Below are positions 26,601 through 35,083 of a stretch of 64,000 nt of DNA, in pieces. Each line of letters starts with the position of its first letter. Positions within the stretch are counted from its first letter, which is position 1. A program made the position numbers and the translations under genes. The notes below the pieces were generated by a model that had not been told where the DNA came from, ran no database searches, and saw only the letters and a program-made list of their open reading frames with translations. The DNA is from Streptomyces cyaneus (lineage in GTDB: Bacteria; Actinomycetota; Actinomycetes; Streptomycetales; Streptomycetaceae), in assembly GCF_004028635.1 (NCBI RefSeq), contig NZ_RQJW01000004.1, forward strand, positions 668,682 through 732,681. The letters run 5' to 3'.

Positions 26601-26619
26601 CCCCTAGAGCTTCTAGGGG
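26601..26619. promoter_or_regulatory. Inverted-repeat operator for the TetR repressor
   Basis: CCCCTAGA (26601-26608), GCT, TCTAGGGG (26612-26619): perfect 8-bp arms around a 3-nt spacer, and the overall length suits TetR dimers. It lies between the repressor start and decayed coding sequence. Confidence 0.65.
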
Positions 26620-26627
26620 GCATCCTA

Positions 26628-27121
26628 GTGAGGTCAGTCTCGCGCGAGGACGACGGTGGGTGGCCGGCCGGTGAGGTGGGTGATGTCCCGGCCGGCGTCG
26701 GGGCCGAGTTCACGCGCCTTCGACCGGGGCAGGTTGTCGCCGTCCACCTCACGGGGGTTAACGCCGTCACCCTGCTCGGCATACCCGCCGTCTGCGTCCT
26801 CGCCGCGCTCGGTGCGCCTGGGCGTGGGCCTGCCGTTCGCCCGGCCCCAACGGGTGCTGGTCGTCGGGGAGTTCATGGAGAGCTACGCCGACGTGGTCGC
26901 AGCTGACTGGCCGACGCTGACCACGTTGGCGCCGCGCGCCGCTTACGCCCGTGCGGCCCGGGCTGCCGACGCCGGACGGCATCCCGCTGGGCATGGCGGG
27001 CTACCACCTGGTGGTCCCGCGCATGACGGCCGCCGTGGACATCACCCTGCCCGCCTGTATGACGGACGTCTGGGAGGCCCCGGCACTGGCCGCACTTGCT
27101 GCGGAGCGAGTGAGCGAGTGA
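26628..27121 (+). pseudogene. Decayed coding region next to the TetR gene
   Basis: The stretch between the TetR gene and the next kinase has coding-like sequence split over frames. One frame gives EFTRLRPGQVVAVHLTGVNA near 26700; another, ending at the TGA at 27119, gives DGIPLGMAGYHLVVPRMTAA. No frame yields one full protein and none is recognised. The simplest reading is a frameshifted remnant of the gene once controlled by TetR; the opposite strand (26634-26876) also has a short open frame. Low certainty. Confidence 0.3.
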
Positions 27122-27135
27122 GCGAGTGAGCGAGT
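27104..27135. repeat. Four tandem GAGCGAGT units
   Basis: Four exact 8-bp copies run 27104-27135, followed by GAACAGGTGAG. They include the stop codon of the decayed frame. This is slippage-prone simple sequence. Confidence 0.9.
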
Positions 27136-27221
27136 GAACAGGTGAGCGGTGTGGCGGGCGATGCCGTCGATCGGCGGCCGTGCAGGGGCGATCGGCGGCT
27201 CCCTGACTACCGTTGCTCCGC

Positions 27222-28142
27222 ATGACCACCACAGAGATCGAAATCACCGCGGAGCTGGTCCGGGACCTCCTGCACGACCAACACCCCGACCTCGCCGACC
27301 GCCCCGTGAAGCTCGGCGCGCGGGGCTGGGACAACCAGCTGTGGCGGCTCGGCGACGACCTCGCCGTCCGGTTGCCCTGGGCGACGCAGACCGCGGACGT
27401 GCTCCTGCTGAAGGAGCACGCCTGGCTCCCCGCCCTCGCCCCGCACCTGCCGCTTCCGGTCCCGGTCCCGCAGCGCCTCGGCGAGCCCTCCGACCGGTTT
27501 CCGCGGCCCTGGATCGTCACCACCTGGGTGCCGGGCGAGCCTGCCGACCGGGCGCCCGCCACGCGCGCCGCGGAGGCGGCCGACACCCTGGCCGCCTTCC
27601 TGACTGCTCTTCACCGCCCCGCCCCCGACGGGGCTCCGGCCGGCCGCGGCCGCGGGGGGCCGCTGGCCGACCACGCCGAGGGGGTCGCCAAAGGCTTGGC
27701 CTCGGCCACCGAGATGGGGCTGATCCCCGACCCGGACGCCGTCCGCGCGGTCTGGGAGGACGCCGCCGCCGCGCCCGAGTGGACGGGCCCCGCTCTGTGG
27801 CTCCACGGCGACCTGCACCCGGCCAACATCCTCACCGCGGACGGCACCTTCTGCGGCGTGATCGACTTCGGCGAGCTCTGTGCGGGCGATCCGGCCTGCG
27901 ATCTCGCCGCCCCTTGGGTCTTGCTGCCGGACGGCGCCGCCGACCGCTTCCACGCCGCCTACCAGCCGACCCCGGACGCCGCGACCCTGCGCCGCGCCCG
28001 AGGCTGGGCGGTGATGCGCGCCCTCGGCGGCATCCTCATCGGAGAGGCGGGTGTTCGAGGCCGACCCGGAGGCAAGCCCACCTGGGGCCCTCCCGGCCAG
28101 GCCGCACTGCGACGCCTCACCGCGGCGGCGAGCAGCCGCTGA
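27222..28142 (+). CDS. Aminoglycoside phosphotransferase family protein
   Basis: A 306-residue kinase-like enzyme. Recognisable parts: LGARGWDNQLWRLGDDLAVRLPW (nucleotide-binding N-lobe), WIVTTWVPGEPAD (hinge), LWLHGDLHPANIL (catalytic loop) and GVIDFGELCAGDPACDLA (metal-binding DFG-like Asp). This is the APH branch common in actinomycete genomes, which phosphorylates hydroxylated small molecules; antibiotic resistance is possible but not shown. ATG 27222 is taken over the TTG at 27213. Confidence 0.9.
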   Translation: MTTTEIEITAELVRDLLHDQHPDLADRPVKLGARGWDNQLWRLGDDLAVRLPWATQTADVLLLKEHAWLPALAPHLPLPVPVPQRLGEPSDRFPRPWIVTTWVPGEPADRAPATRAAEAADTLAAFLTALHRPAPDGAPAGRGRGGPLADHAEGVAKGLASATEMGLIPDPDAVRAVWEDAAAAPEWTGPALWLHGDLHPANILTADGTFCGVIDFGELCAGDPACDLAAPWVLLPDGAADRFHAAYQPTPDAATLRRARGWAVMRALGGILIGEAGVRGRPGGKPTWGPPGQAALRRLTAAASSR

Positions 28143-28205
28143 GAGGCTGCTTGCAGCTCGGCCAGGTTCTCTCCGGCGAGGGACGAACAGGGGTGGTGCC
28201 GGTGA

Positions 28206-29525
28206 TCACCGTATCGGCGCGTACAGCACCCCCAGCTTGTCGATCTCGTCGCCGGCCCGCCCCGTGAACCCGACGATCTGCCAACCGGACGGTGCCGTGA
28301 AGGTCTTGGTGTCCGAAGTCGCCGTACCGGCGGAGAGGCCGCGGCCCTTGTCCGTCGTGAAGGCCGCCGAGAAGATCCGGGTACGGCCGTCCTTCTGGCC
28401 CTGCGTCAGCTTTACGGCGGTGAGGTGCTCGCCGGAAGCCAGGGTCAGGGACGTCGCCGTGCCTCCCGTGCCGCCGTGGGTGAGGGCGGTGCCGCCGTCG
28501 TGCGTCAGGGACACCGCGTCCAGGCGGGATCCGCCGCGCAGGGTAAGAGTGCGGGGCGCGGGCGTGGCCGGCAGGTCGTCGGCGTCGTTGAAGGCCGTGC
28601 CGTGCGGACCGCCGATGAAGTCGCCGGCTCTCAAAGAGGAGTTGAGGGTGTAGGAGAAGTCGACCGTGTGCGGGAAGTGGTCGGAGAGGTTGCCGCCCGC
28701 GGAGTCCAGGAACGACGCCCACTCGTTGTTGTAGCGGGTGGCGTCGAGCGTCAGGAGTTTGCTGCCGCGGTAGAGGACCTTGTCGACGACCTCGCAGCCG
28801 TTCGGCGGAGCCGTCGTCGGGCACAGCAGCGCGTCCGCGCCCTGCGTCGGCCGGACGCCGCCCTTGACCAGCTGCACCCACGCGTCCGTCAGGCCGTTCT
28901 CGTCGGCGAGGGTGCGGATGTTGTCGCCGCTGCGGGTGTACCGGGTGTTGGTGTCACCCATGACGATGACCGCGTTGCCGGACGAGTTCGCCTGGATGAA
29001 GTCCGACAGCTGCTCGACGTTGGAGCGGCGGGCGGCCAGCGCGTCCTCCGTGGCGTCGGCGTTGGTGTGGACGTTGTAGAGGTCCACGAAGACTCCCTCG
29101 GCGAGGCGGACCCGGGCGAGCGAGAAGCCCTTGGGGGTCAGGCAGTTGGTGCCCGTGCAGTCCTTCCACTTCACCCGCTCGAAGTCCTCGAAGGCGTAGT
29201 CCGAGAGGGTGTTGAGGCCGTCGCCGAAGGGCACGCCGCCGCTGGTGGCGGTGCGGTGGGGGTGGTTGTCGCCCGCGTACAGGGCCGCGTGGTAGTTGAA
29301 GTCCTCCTGGACGTTCACGATGTCGTACGCCGCCAGCCGCGGCGAGATCAACGGGGTGTTCTTCTCCGGGTTGCCGGAGCTCAGGCCTTCCGGAAGGCCC
29401 GCGACGTTGTACGTCAGGGCGTTGAAGGTGCCGGTGGTGGCGGCCACCGCGGAGGTCGAGCCGGTGGTGGCGAGGCCGGTGAGGGCCAGGGCCGCGGCCG
29501 CGAGCGTGCCGATCAGTCTTCTCAT
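28206..29525 (-). CDS. Secreted endonuclease/exonuclease/phosphatase-fold protein with C-terminal jacalin-like domain
   Basis: A 439-residue protein. Signal peptide MRRLIGTLAAAALALTGLATT. The EEP catalytic domain (about 35-300) shows FNALTYNVAGLPEG, the metal-binding Glu in VNVQEDFNYH, DLYNVHTNA, VIVMGDTNTRYT and the final DHFPHTVDF, as in sphingomyelinase/DNase I-type enzymes. The C-terminal about 120 residues (TLTLRGGSRLDAVSLTHDGG, FTAPSGWQIVGFTGRAGDEIDKLGVLY) look like a jacalin-type lectin domain, which may target it to sugars. Phosphodiester substrate unknown (nucleic acid or phospholipid). Confidence 0.85.
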   Translation of the reverse strand: MRRLIGTLAAAALALTGLATTGSTSAVAATTGTFNALTYNVAGLPEGLSSGNPEKNTPLISPRLAAYDIVNVQEDFNYHAALYAGDNHPHRTATSGGVPFGDGLNTLSDYAFEDFERVKWKDCTGTNCLTPKGFSLARVRLAEGVFVDLYNVHTNADATEDALAARRSNVEQLSDFIQANSSGNAVIVMGDTNTRYTRSGDNIRTLADENGLTDAWVQLVKGGVRPTQGADALLCPTTAPPNGCEVVDKVLYRGSKLLTLDATRYNNEWASFLDSAGGNLSDHFPHTVDFSYTLNSSLRAGDFIGGPHGTAFNDADDLPATPAPRTLTLRGGSRLDAVSLTHDGGTALTHGGTGGTATSLTLASGEHLTAVKLTQGQKDGRTRIFSAAFTTDKGRGLSAGTATSDTKTFTAPSGWQIVGFTGRAGDEIDKLGVLYAPIR

Positions 29526-29670
29526 GGTGGGGGCGTCTCCGATGGGTGACGAAGAAGATGAGCGCTGTTCAGGTTCGATGGCAACCAGGGTGACGCACAA
29601 GGGCGGTTGGGGAAACAGTGAGGGACGTGACGATGCGCCACATCCGGGGCACGCGGCCGTACCCCCCTGT

Positions 29671-29856
29671 TCAGGCCGCCGGATTGAGCCCGTTCGACAG
29701 CCCCGTGTAGGCAGGCTTCGCCCCGTAGCTCTCGTTGTACGGCAGTGCTGCCCCGTACCCGCCGAATGTCCCCGGCACCCACGAGTGCTTGTCGGTCAGG
29801 CCCCAGACGGTGACGCCGGCGCAGCGTGGGACGCCCAGGCAGTTTTCGCCGGCTGT
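29671..29856 (-). pseudogene. Truncated GH10 endo-xylanase remnant
   Basis: Reading the minus strand from a TAG at 29857-29859 to the TGA at 29671-29673 gives 61 residues. They contain RCAGVTVWGLTDKHSWVPG and YNESYGAKPAYTGL, which is the C-terminal beta-8 end of GH10 xylanases. The catalytic part is absent and a stop blocks the frame upstream, so this is a decayed gene end. It lies between the EEP protein and the MFS gene. Confidence 0.75.
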
Positions 29857-29952
29857 CTAGGTGGGGGCGGGGGTGCGGGGCGCGGGGGCGCTGTTCATGG
29901 GTTGCCGCCAACGCCCTTAAAGTTGCCGTGGTTTCGGGTCGACGGGGTGCGG

Positions 29953-31227
29953 ATGACGTACGAGGAGACACGGTGTGGGAGCGGACCCGGCAGTGGGACG
30001 CCGTCGGGTTCGCCGAGCGGACCCGCCCGCCCGCTGTGGCGGCAGCGGGACTTCGGGATCTTCTGGGCCGCGCAGACCCTCTCCGTCCTCGGTGACTCCT
30101 TCGCTCTGATCGCCCTGCCCCTTCTGGTGCTCCAGGCGACCGGCTCGCTCGCCCGTATGGGCCTGCTGACGGCGGTCGGCGGGGCGGCTGCGGTGGTCGC
30201 GGCGGTGTTCGCCGGGGCCGTCGTGGACCGCGTCGACCGGCGCAGGCTGCTCATCGGCTGCGACCTGGTGCGCATGGCGCTGTACGCACTGGTGCCGTCG
30301 GTATGGCTGTTCGGGCCGCAGATCTGGTTGCTCTACCTCGTCCTGCCGCTGTGCGAGGCCGTCGGCATGCTCTTCGCCGTCGGCTATGTCACCGTCGTCC
30401 GCGGCCTGGTCGGCACCGAGCAGCTCACCGAGGCCAACGGCCGGCTGAACGCCACCGCCGCCGCGGCCGGCGTGCTCGGGCCGCTGTGCGCCGGCCTGGT
30501 CGCCGCCTGGTCCGGCCCCGCCACGGCAGTCGGCGTGGACGCGGGAAGCTTCGGGGTCTCCGCCGCTTGTCTGGCCTTCGTACGGCTCCGGGGACGGCCG
30601 GCGAAGCCCGCTGAGCGGACGGGACTGTGGCGGGACCTGCGCACCGGGATCGCCTTCCTCCACGGGCACCCGGTGCTACGCGCGCTGACGGCCCTGCTGT
30701 TCGTCTTCAGCTTCCTCACCCTCGGCCTGAACGACCTGGTCATCTACCACCTCAAGCACGACCTCGGCCACGACGACGGCACGGTGGGCACCGTCATGGC
30801 CGTCGGCGCGCTCGGCACCATCACCGGCGCCCTGCTGGTGGCCCGCGTTCGCCGCCGGCTCGGCTTCGGAGCGACCTGGACCGGCGCGGTCGCGGTGTGC
30901 GGGCTGTCCTTCGCCGGGCTCGGCTGGGCCCGGGACGTCCCCGCCGTCGCGGCCCTGAGCGCGGCCTTCCTGGCCTGCGCCGGCATGGCGGGCACCTGCT
31001 CCATGTCGCTGCGTCAGGAGGTGACCCCGGAGCCGCTGCTGGGCCGGGTCACCTCCGCCTTCTGGACCTTGCAGTACGCGGCGGCCCCGGTCGGCGCGGC
31101 CGTCCTCACCTGGGCCGCGGAACACCACGGCACGGCCCCGGTCGGCCTGGTGGCGGGCGGGTGCTGCGTACTGATCGCCGTGGCCGCGCTCTGCACGCCG
31201 ATACGGCGGTCGGGCCGACGCCCCTGA
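29953..31227 (+). CDS. MFS transporter (MFS_3/EntS-like exporter)
   Basis: A 424-residue membrane protein with about 12 TM helices. The start of helix 1 (WAAQTLSVLGDSFALIALPLLVLQ) and the loop-2/3 motif A variant (GAVVDRVDRRRLLIGCDLVRM) mark the EntS/macrolide-efflux-like MFS branch, which exports siderophores or drugs by proton antiport. ATG 29953 gives a hydrophilic 25-residue lead with RCGSGPGSGTPSGS. Stand-alone; the substrate is unknown. Confidence 0.88.
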   Translation: MTYEETRCGSGPGSGTPSGSPSGPARPLWRQRDFGIFWAAQTLSVLGDSFALIALPLLVLQATGSLARMGLLTAVGGAAAVVAAVFAGAVVDRVDRRRLLIGCDLVRMALYALVPSVWLFGPQIWLLYLVLPLCEAVGMLFAVGYVTVVRGLVGTEQLTEANGRLNATAAAAGVLGPLCAGLVAAWSGPATAVGVDAGSFGVSAACLAFVRLRGRPAKPAERTGLWRDLRTGIAFLHGHPVLRALTALLFVFSFLTLGLNDLVIYHLKHDLGHDDGTVGTVMAVGALGTITGALLVARVRRRLGFGATWTGAVAVCGLSFAGLGWARDVPAVAALSAAFLACAGMAGTCSMSLRQEVTPEPLLGRVTSAFWTLQYAAAPVGAAVLTWAAEHHGTAPVGLVAGGCCVLIAVAALCTPIRRSGRRP

Positions 31228-31367
31228 CCGGCGTCCCGGACGGCCCGGCACCCGGCCGTCACTATCGTCGGACCGGTCACCCCGCAGGGTGGAACTCTGC
31301 GACCCAGTAAGCCGATTCGCCGGCCAGCCGTCGCGCCGTGGCGCGGGCGCATCAGGAGTCTGGCAGC

Positions 31368-33386
31368 ATGCCCATCCTTCCCTCCCTGCGGGGATCTCTG
31401 CGCGCCGTGACCGCCCTGGTCGCGGCGCTGGCGTTCGTCGTCGCCGTGCCGCACGGCGCGTTCGCCGCACCCGGTGACCTGGACCCCACGTTCGGCAACG
31501 ACGGAAAGGTCAGCATCACCACCGACACCTTCGCCGAGGGCCAGGAGGTGGCCATCCAGCCCGACGGCAGGATCATCTCGGTCGGGTGGGAGCAGGACCC
31601 GGAGTACCTCGACTCCGAGTTCGCCCTCACGCGGCACAACTCCGACGGGAGCGTCGACACCTCCTTCGGCGGCGGCGACGGCGAGGTGCTGACCGACTTC
31701 GAGAACGGCGAGGACGTGGCCCAGGGGGTCGCGGTCCAGCCCGACGGGAAGATCGTCGTGGTCGGCCGCCACCAGGAGACCGACGACGAGTTCGCGGGCT
31801 GCTGCTGGTTCACGGTGGCCCGCTACAACGCCGACGGCAGCGTCGACACCGCCTTCGGCGGCGGCGACGGCTGGGTCAGCCCCGGCCTGGCCGGCGGGGC
31901 CGAGGACGCGGCCGGCGTCGCGGTGCAGCCCGACGGGAAGATCGTCGCCGGAGCCCGGGCCGGCGGCTCGTTCGCGGTCGTGCGGTACCTGCCCGACGGG
32001 AGCCCGGACGGCGCCTTCGGGGGCGGTGACGGCGTGACCATCACCTCGTTCCCCGACGTGGGCGGCGCCGTCGCGCAGGACATGGCACTCCAGCCCGACG
32101 GGAAGATCGTCCTGGTCGGCTACTCGGGCGAGACCAACTTCGACTTCGCTCTGGCCCGCTACAACTCCGACGGAAGCCTGGACACCACCTTCAGCGGCGA
32201 CGGCCGGGTCACCACGGACCTGGGCGGATACAACTGGGGCGAGACCGTGGTCGTGCAGTCGACCGGCAAGATCGTCGCCTCCGGATCCAGCGGCGGCCGC
32301 TTCACGCTCGTGCGCTACAACGTCGACGGCAGCCGCGACAGCGGCTTCGGCACCGGCGGTGTCGCGACCGCGGACTTCGGCAGCACAGTCGGCGTGTACG
32401 ACCTGGCGCTCCAGCCCGACGACCGGATCGTCGCCGGCGGTGGCGGGGCGGTCGGCGACTTCGCGCTCGCCCGCTTCAACGCCGACGGCAGCCTCGACAC
32501 CGGGTTCGGCACGGGCGGCCGCACCACCACCGACTTCGGCACCGGCGATCGTGTGAACAGCCTCGCCCTCCAGTCCGACGGCAAGATCGTCGCCTTCGGC
32601 AGCAACAGCGACGGCCTGCGCGCCCTGGCCCGCTACCTCGGCGGCGTCGGCACCCCGCCGCCGCCCCCGCCGCCGCCCGTCGAGGTCGACCTGTCGGTCG
32701 CCAAGTCCGGCCCCGGCACCGTCAGCATCGGCGACCGAGCCACCTACACCCTGACGGTCACCAACAACAGCGCCACGACCGCGGCCACCGGCGTCAGCCT
32801 CACCGACACGGTCACCGGCCCCGCCGCCACCGTCGTCTCGGCCACCCCGGATCAGGGCACCTGTACCACCTCCGCCACCGGAGCGACCTGCGCCCTCGGC
32901 ACCCTCGCCACCGGCGCGAGCACGATCGTCAGGGTCGTCGTCGAACCCAGGGCAACCGGCACCCTCACCGAGCGGGCCACCGTGAGCGCCACCCCGACCG
33001 ACCCGGCCACCGGCAACAACACCGCCACGGTCACCACCACGGTCAACAACTCCCGCCTGTGCACCCGCATCGGCACCAGCGGCAACGACACCATGACCGG
33101 CACCAGCGGCACCGACATCATCTGCGGCCTCGGCGGCGACGACACGATCAACGCCGGTGCCGGCAACGACACGGTGTACGGCAACTTCGGCAACGACCGC
33201 GCCGATGGCGGCCTGAACAACGACACCCTCAACGGCGGCCCCGGCAACGACAACCTGATCGGCAACTACGGCAACGACAGCCTCAACACCGTCGACAACG
33301 TCTCCGGCAACGACACCGCCAACGGCGGCCCGGGCACAGACACCTGCACGACGGACACCGGGGACACACGGATCAGCTGTCCGTAG
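31368..33386 (+). CDS. Secreted delta-60/DUF11/RTX repeat protein
   Basis: A 672-residue extracellular protein. ATG 31368 follows AGGAG (31354-31358). Signal peptide LRAVTALVAALAFVVAVPHGAFAAPG. Seven delta-60 propeller-type repeats follow (residues about 30-420), each about 55 residues with the core VQPDGKIVVVG and ARYNADGSVDTAFGGG. Next come a Pro-rich linker (PPPPPPPP), a DUF11 adhesin-like domain (VDLSVAKSGPGTVSIGDRAT) and at the end RTX nonapeptide calcium repeats (GGDDTINAGAGNDTVYG, GGPGNDNLIG). Such proteins bind Ca2+ and often adhere to surfaces. No enzyme domain is seen. Confidence 0.88.
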   Translation: MPILPSLRGSLRAVTALVAALAFVVAVPHGAFAAPGDLDPTFGNDGKVSITTDTFAEGQEVAIQPDGRIISVGWEQDPEYLDSEFALTRHNSDGSVDTSFGGGDGEVLTDFENGEDVAQGVAVQPDGKIVVVGRHQETDDEFAGCCWFTVARYNADGSVDTAFGGGDGWVSPGLAGGAEDAAGVAVQPDGKIVAGARAGGSFAVVRYLPDGSPDGAFGGGDGVTITSFPDVGGAVAQDMALQPDGKIVLVGYSGETNFDFALARYNSDGSLDTTFSGDGRVTTDLGGYNWGETVVVQSTGKIVASGSSGGRFTLVRYNVDGSRDSGFGTGGVATADFGSTVGVYDLALQPDDRIVAGGGGAVGDFALARFNADGSLDTGFGTGGRTTTDFGTGDRVNSLALQSDGKIVAFGSNSDGLRALARYLGGVGTPPPPPPPPVEVDLSVAKSGPGTVSIGDRATYTLTVTNNSATTAATGVSLTDTVTGPAATVVSATPDQGTCTTSATGATCALGTLATGASTIVRVVVEPRATGTLTERATVSATPTDPATGNNTATVTTTVNNSRLCTRIGTSGNDTMTGTSGTDIICGLGGDDTINAGAGNDTVYGNFGNDRADGGLNNDTLNGGPGNDNLIGNYGNDSLNTVDNVSGNDTANGGPGTDTCTTDTGDTRISCP

Positions 33387-33416
33387 CCCCGACGGTCCGA
33401 CCTCCCCACGCGACAC

Positions 33417-33455
33417 CCGAGCGCCACCCGGCACAGCACGCCGGGTGGCGCTCGG
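33417..33455. terminator. Perfect 16-bp bidirectional hairpin
   Basis: CCGAGCGCCACCCGGC (33417-33432) pairs exactly with 33440-33455 around a 7-nt loop (ACAGCAC). It lies between the convergent stops of the RTX-repeat gene and the ABC permease, so it likely ends both transcripts. Confidence 0.8.
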
Positions 33456-33458
33456 CCG

Positions 33459-34274
33459 TCATCCGTTCACGCCGGTGTAGTGCTTCAGGCTCCACCGCCA
33501 CACCAGTCGCGCCGCCAGATACCCGGCGATCCCGAGCAGCGGAGACGCCGCCGCCAGCCAGTACGGCACCCCGATGTCCTGGTCGTGGCCGGTCAGGACG
33601 GCCGTGGGGAGGTAGGCGACGAACGCGAGCGGAAGGGCGTACGTCAGGAAGCCGCCCACCGCTCGGGGGAGCACGTTCAGCGGATAGCTGCCGAACGTGC
33701 CGAGCAGTTCCTCCAGCCAGCGGCTCCAGTAGTCGGCGGCCGGGAAGCGCAGGCAGGCACTGGCCACCACCGTGAACAGGGCCGCCTCCAGCAGCATGCC
33801 GCCGATGATCGCGGCGACCAGATACGAGACCCGGCCCGTCGTCCAGTCCAGGTCGCTGCGGCTGAGCGCGCCCACCATCAGGCCTGCCGCGACCAGCAGG
33901 TCACCGATCGCGTTGGTCGGGAAGAAGGCGAGCTGGACCTGGCGGTGCACCGGCATCGGGCGCAGGAGATAGACATCGATCTTCCCCTCCTGGATCTGCC
34001 GGCCGATGAAGTGCATACGCCCCAGCAGGAGCACGAACAACCCGTGCGCGAGCATCCGGATCGCCGGGATCAGCAGCACGTCCGAGCTGTCCCAGCCGCC
34101 CATCCCGGTGAACCGCGCCAGCAGCACCGTGGCGAACACGATCACCGACACCTGCCAGATCGCGCCGATCGCGATCATCAGCAGAAACTCGGTGCGGTAC
34201 TCCATCGAGGCACGGATGTTGAGCAGGGTGATGCGCCACACGATGCGCAGGGATTTCATGGTCTTCTGCGACAC
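33459..34274 (-). CDS. ABC-2 type export permease
   Basis: A 271-residue integral membrane protein with six predicted TM helices (for example FLLMIAIGAIWQVSVIVFATVLL and YLVAAIIGGMLLEAALFTVVAS). The segment RMHFIGRQIQEGKIDVYLLRPMPV is typical of the PF06182 permeases. It is the third gene of an operon with a second permease and an ATPase (stop-start gaps of 1 nt). The substrate is unknown; related systems export antibiotics or lipids. Confidence 0.9.
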   Translation of the reverse strand: MSQKTMKSLRIVWRITLLNIRASMEYRTEFLLMIAIGAIWQVSVIVFATVLLARFTGMGGWDSSDVLLIPAIRMLAHGLFVLLLGRMHFIGRQIQEGKIDVYLLRPMPVHRQVQLAFFPTNAIGDLLVAAGLMVGALSRSDLDWTTGRVSYLVAAIIGGMLLEAALFTVVASACLRFPAADYWSRWLEELLGTFGSYPLNVLPRAVGGFLTYALPLAFVAYLPTAVLTGHDQDIGVPYWLAAASPLLGIAGYLAARLVWRWSLKHYTGVNG

Positions 34275-34275
34275 A

Positions 34276-35082
34276 TCAGCCTCCCTGCGAGATCACGCGC
34301 CGCGCGGCCCGCCGCCACACCCACCGGGTGAACAGCGCCAGCACGACGACCCAGGCGGCCTGAACGGCCAACTGCACCCCCGCGTCCGACAGTTCGATCC
34401 GGCCGACGTAGATCGACAGCGGCACGCTCAGCGTCGCCTGGAACGGCAGGAAGCCGCTCAGGGTGATGAACCAGTCCGGGAAGAACCACAGCGGGGCGTA
34501 GACCCCGGACAGCAGGTTCTGCGCGAAGATCAGGATCAGCATCGCGGAGTTGTTGCGGATGGTGAAGAAGCACAGCTGGTCGAGGACGAGCATCACGTAG
34601 TACAGGACCCACTGGCCGAGCAGCATGCTCACCACGAACACCCCTGCCACGGCCGCCGACTCGGGGGGCTCCACGACGCCCGCGGCGAGGCAGACCACGT
34701 ATCCGCCGAGGGCCCACACCAGCCCGTACAGCTGCTCGCCGAGGGCGCGCAGGGCGTAGTAGCGCTGGGGTGGCAGCGGGCGCAGGTACCAGTAGACGAT
34801 CGTGCCGAAGTGCATGTGCTGCAGCACCATGTCCCGGCCCGCGGACTGGTCCAACTCCCGTAGTCGGGAGGCGAGTACGGCCAGGACGGCGTACGTGACC
34901 GCCTGGTCGCGGCCCAGTCCGGCGGTGGTGCCGGTGTTCGCGTACAGGCCGCGCCACAGCGACGCCACCAGGACCACCTGTACGGTCAGCCGGAGCAGGA
35001 CGGCGGTCATCCGGGGCGGCGTGTGCAGCTCGCCGAGCGGGGTGACGCGGGCGGCGCGCCAGCCGTGCAGTACGGCTGCCAT
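34276..35082 (-). CDS. ABC-2 type export permease
   Basis: A 268-residue membrane protein, paralogous in fold to the gene that follows. TM segments include VLLRLTVQVVLVASLW, GVFVVSMLLGQWVLYYVMLVLD and AVQAAWVVVLALFTRW. The cytoplasmic loop VYWYLRPLPPQRYYALRALGEQLYGLVW matches the RPxP-containing loop of the partner, a likely contact with the ATPase. The start is 1 nt after the ATPase stop. Confidence 0.9.
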   Translation of the reverse strand: MAAVLHGWRAARVTPLGELHTPPRMTAVLLRLTVQVVLVASLWRGLYANTGTTAGLGRDQAVTYAVLAVLASRLRELDQSAGRDMVLQHMHFGTIVYWYLRPLPPQRYYALRALGEQLYGLVWALGGYVVCLAAGVVEPPESAAVAGVFVVSMLLGQWVLYYVMLVLDQLCFFTIRNNSAMLILIFAQNLLSGVYAPLWFFPDWFITLSGFLPFQATLSVPLSIYVGRIELSDAGVQLAVQAAWVVVLALFTRWVWRRAARRVISQGG

Positions 35083-35083
35083 C

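Noticed and set aside
27104..27135. GAGCGAGT array as a CRISPR
   Set aside because: Units are contiguous with no spacers; it is a microsatellite.
31014..33434. About 800-codon open frame on the minus strand opposite the RTX-repeat gene
   Set aside because: Its Val/Gly/Ala repeats are the reverse complement of the delta-60 repeats, and the plus-strand frame has a signal peptide and known domains.
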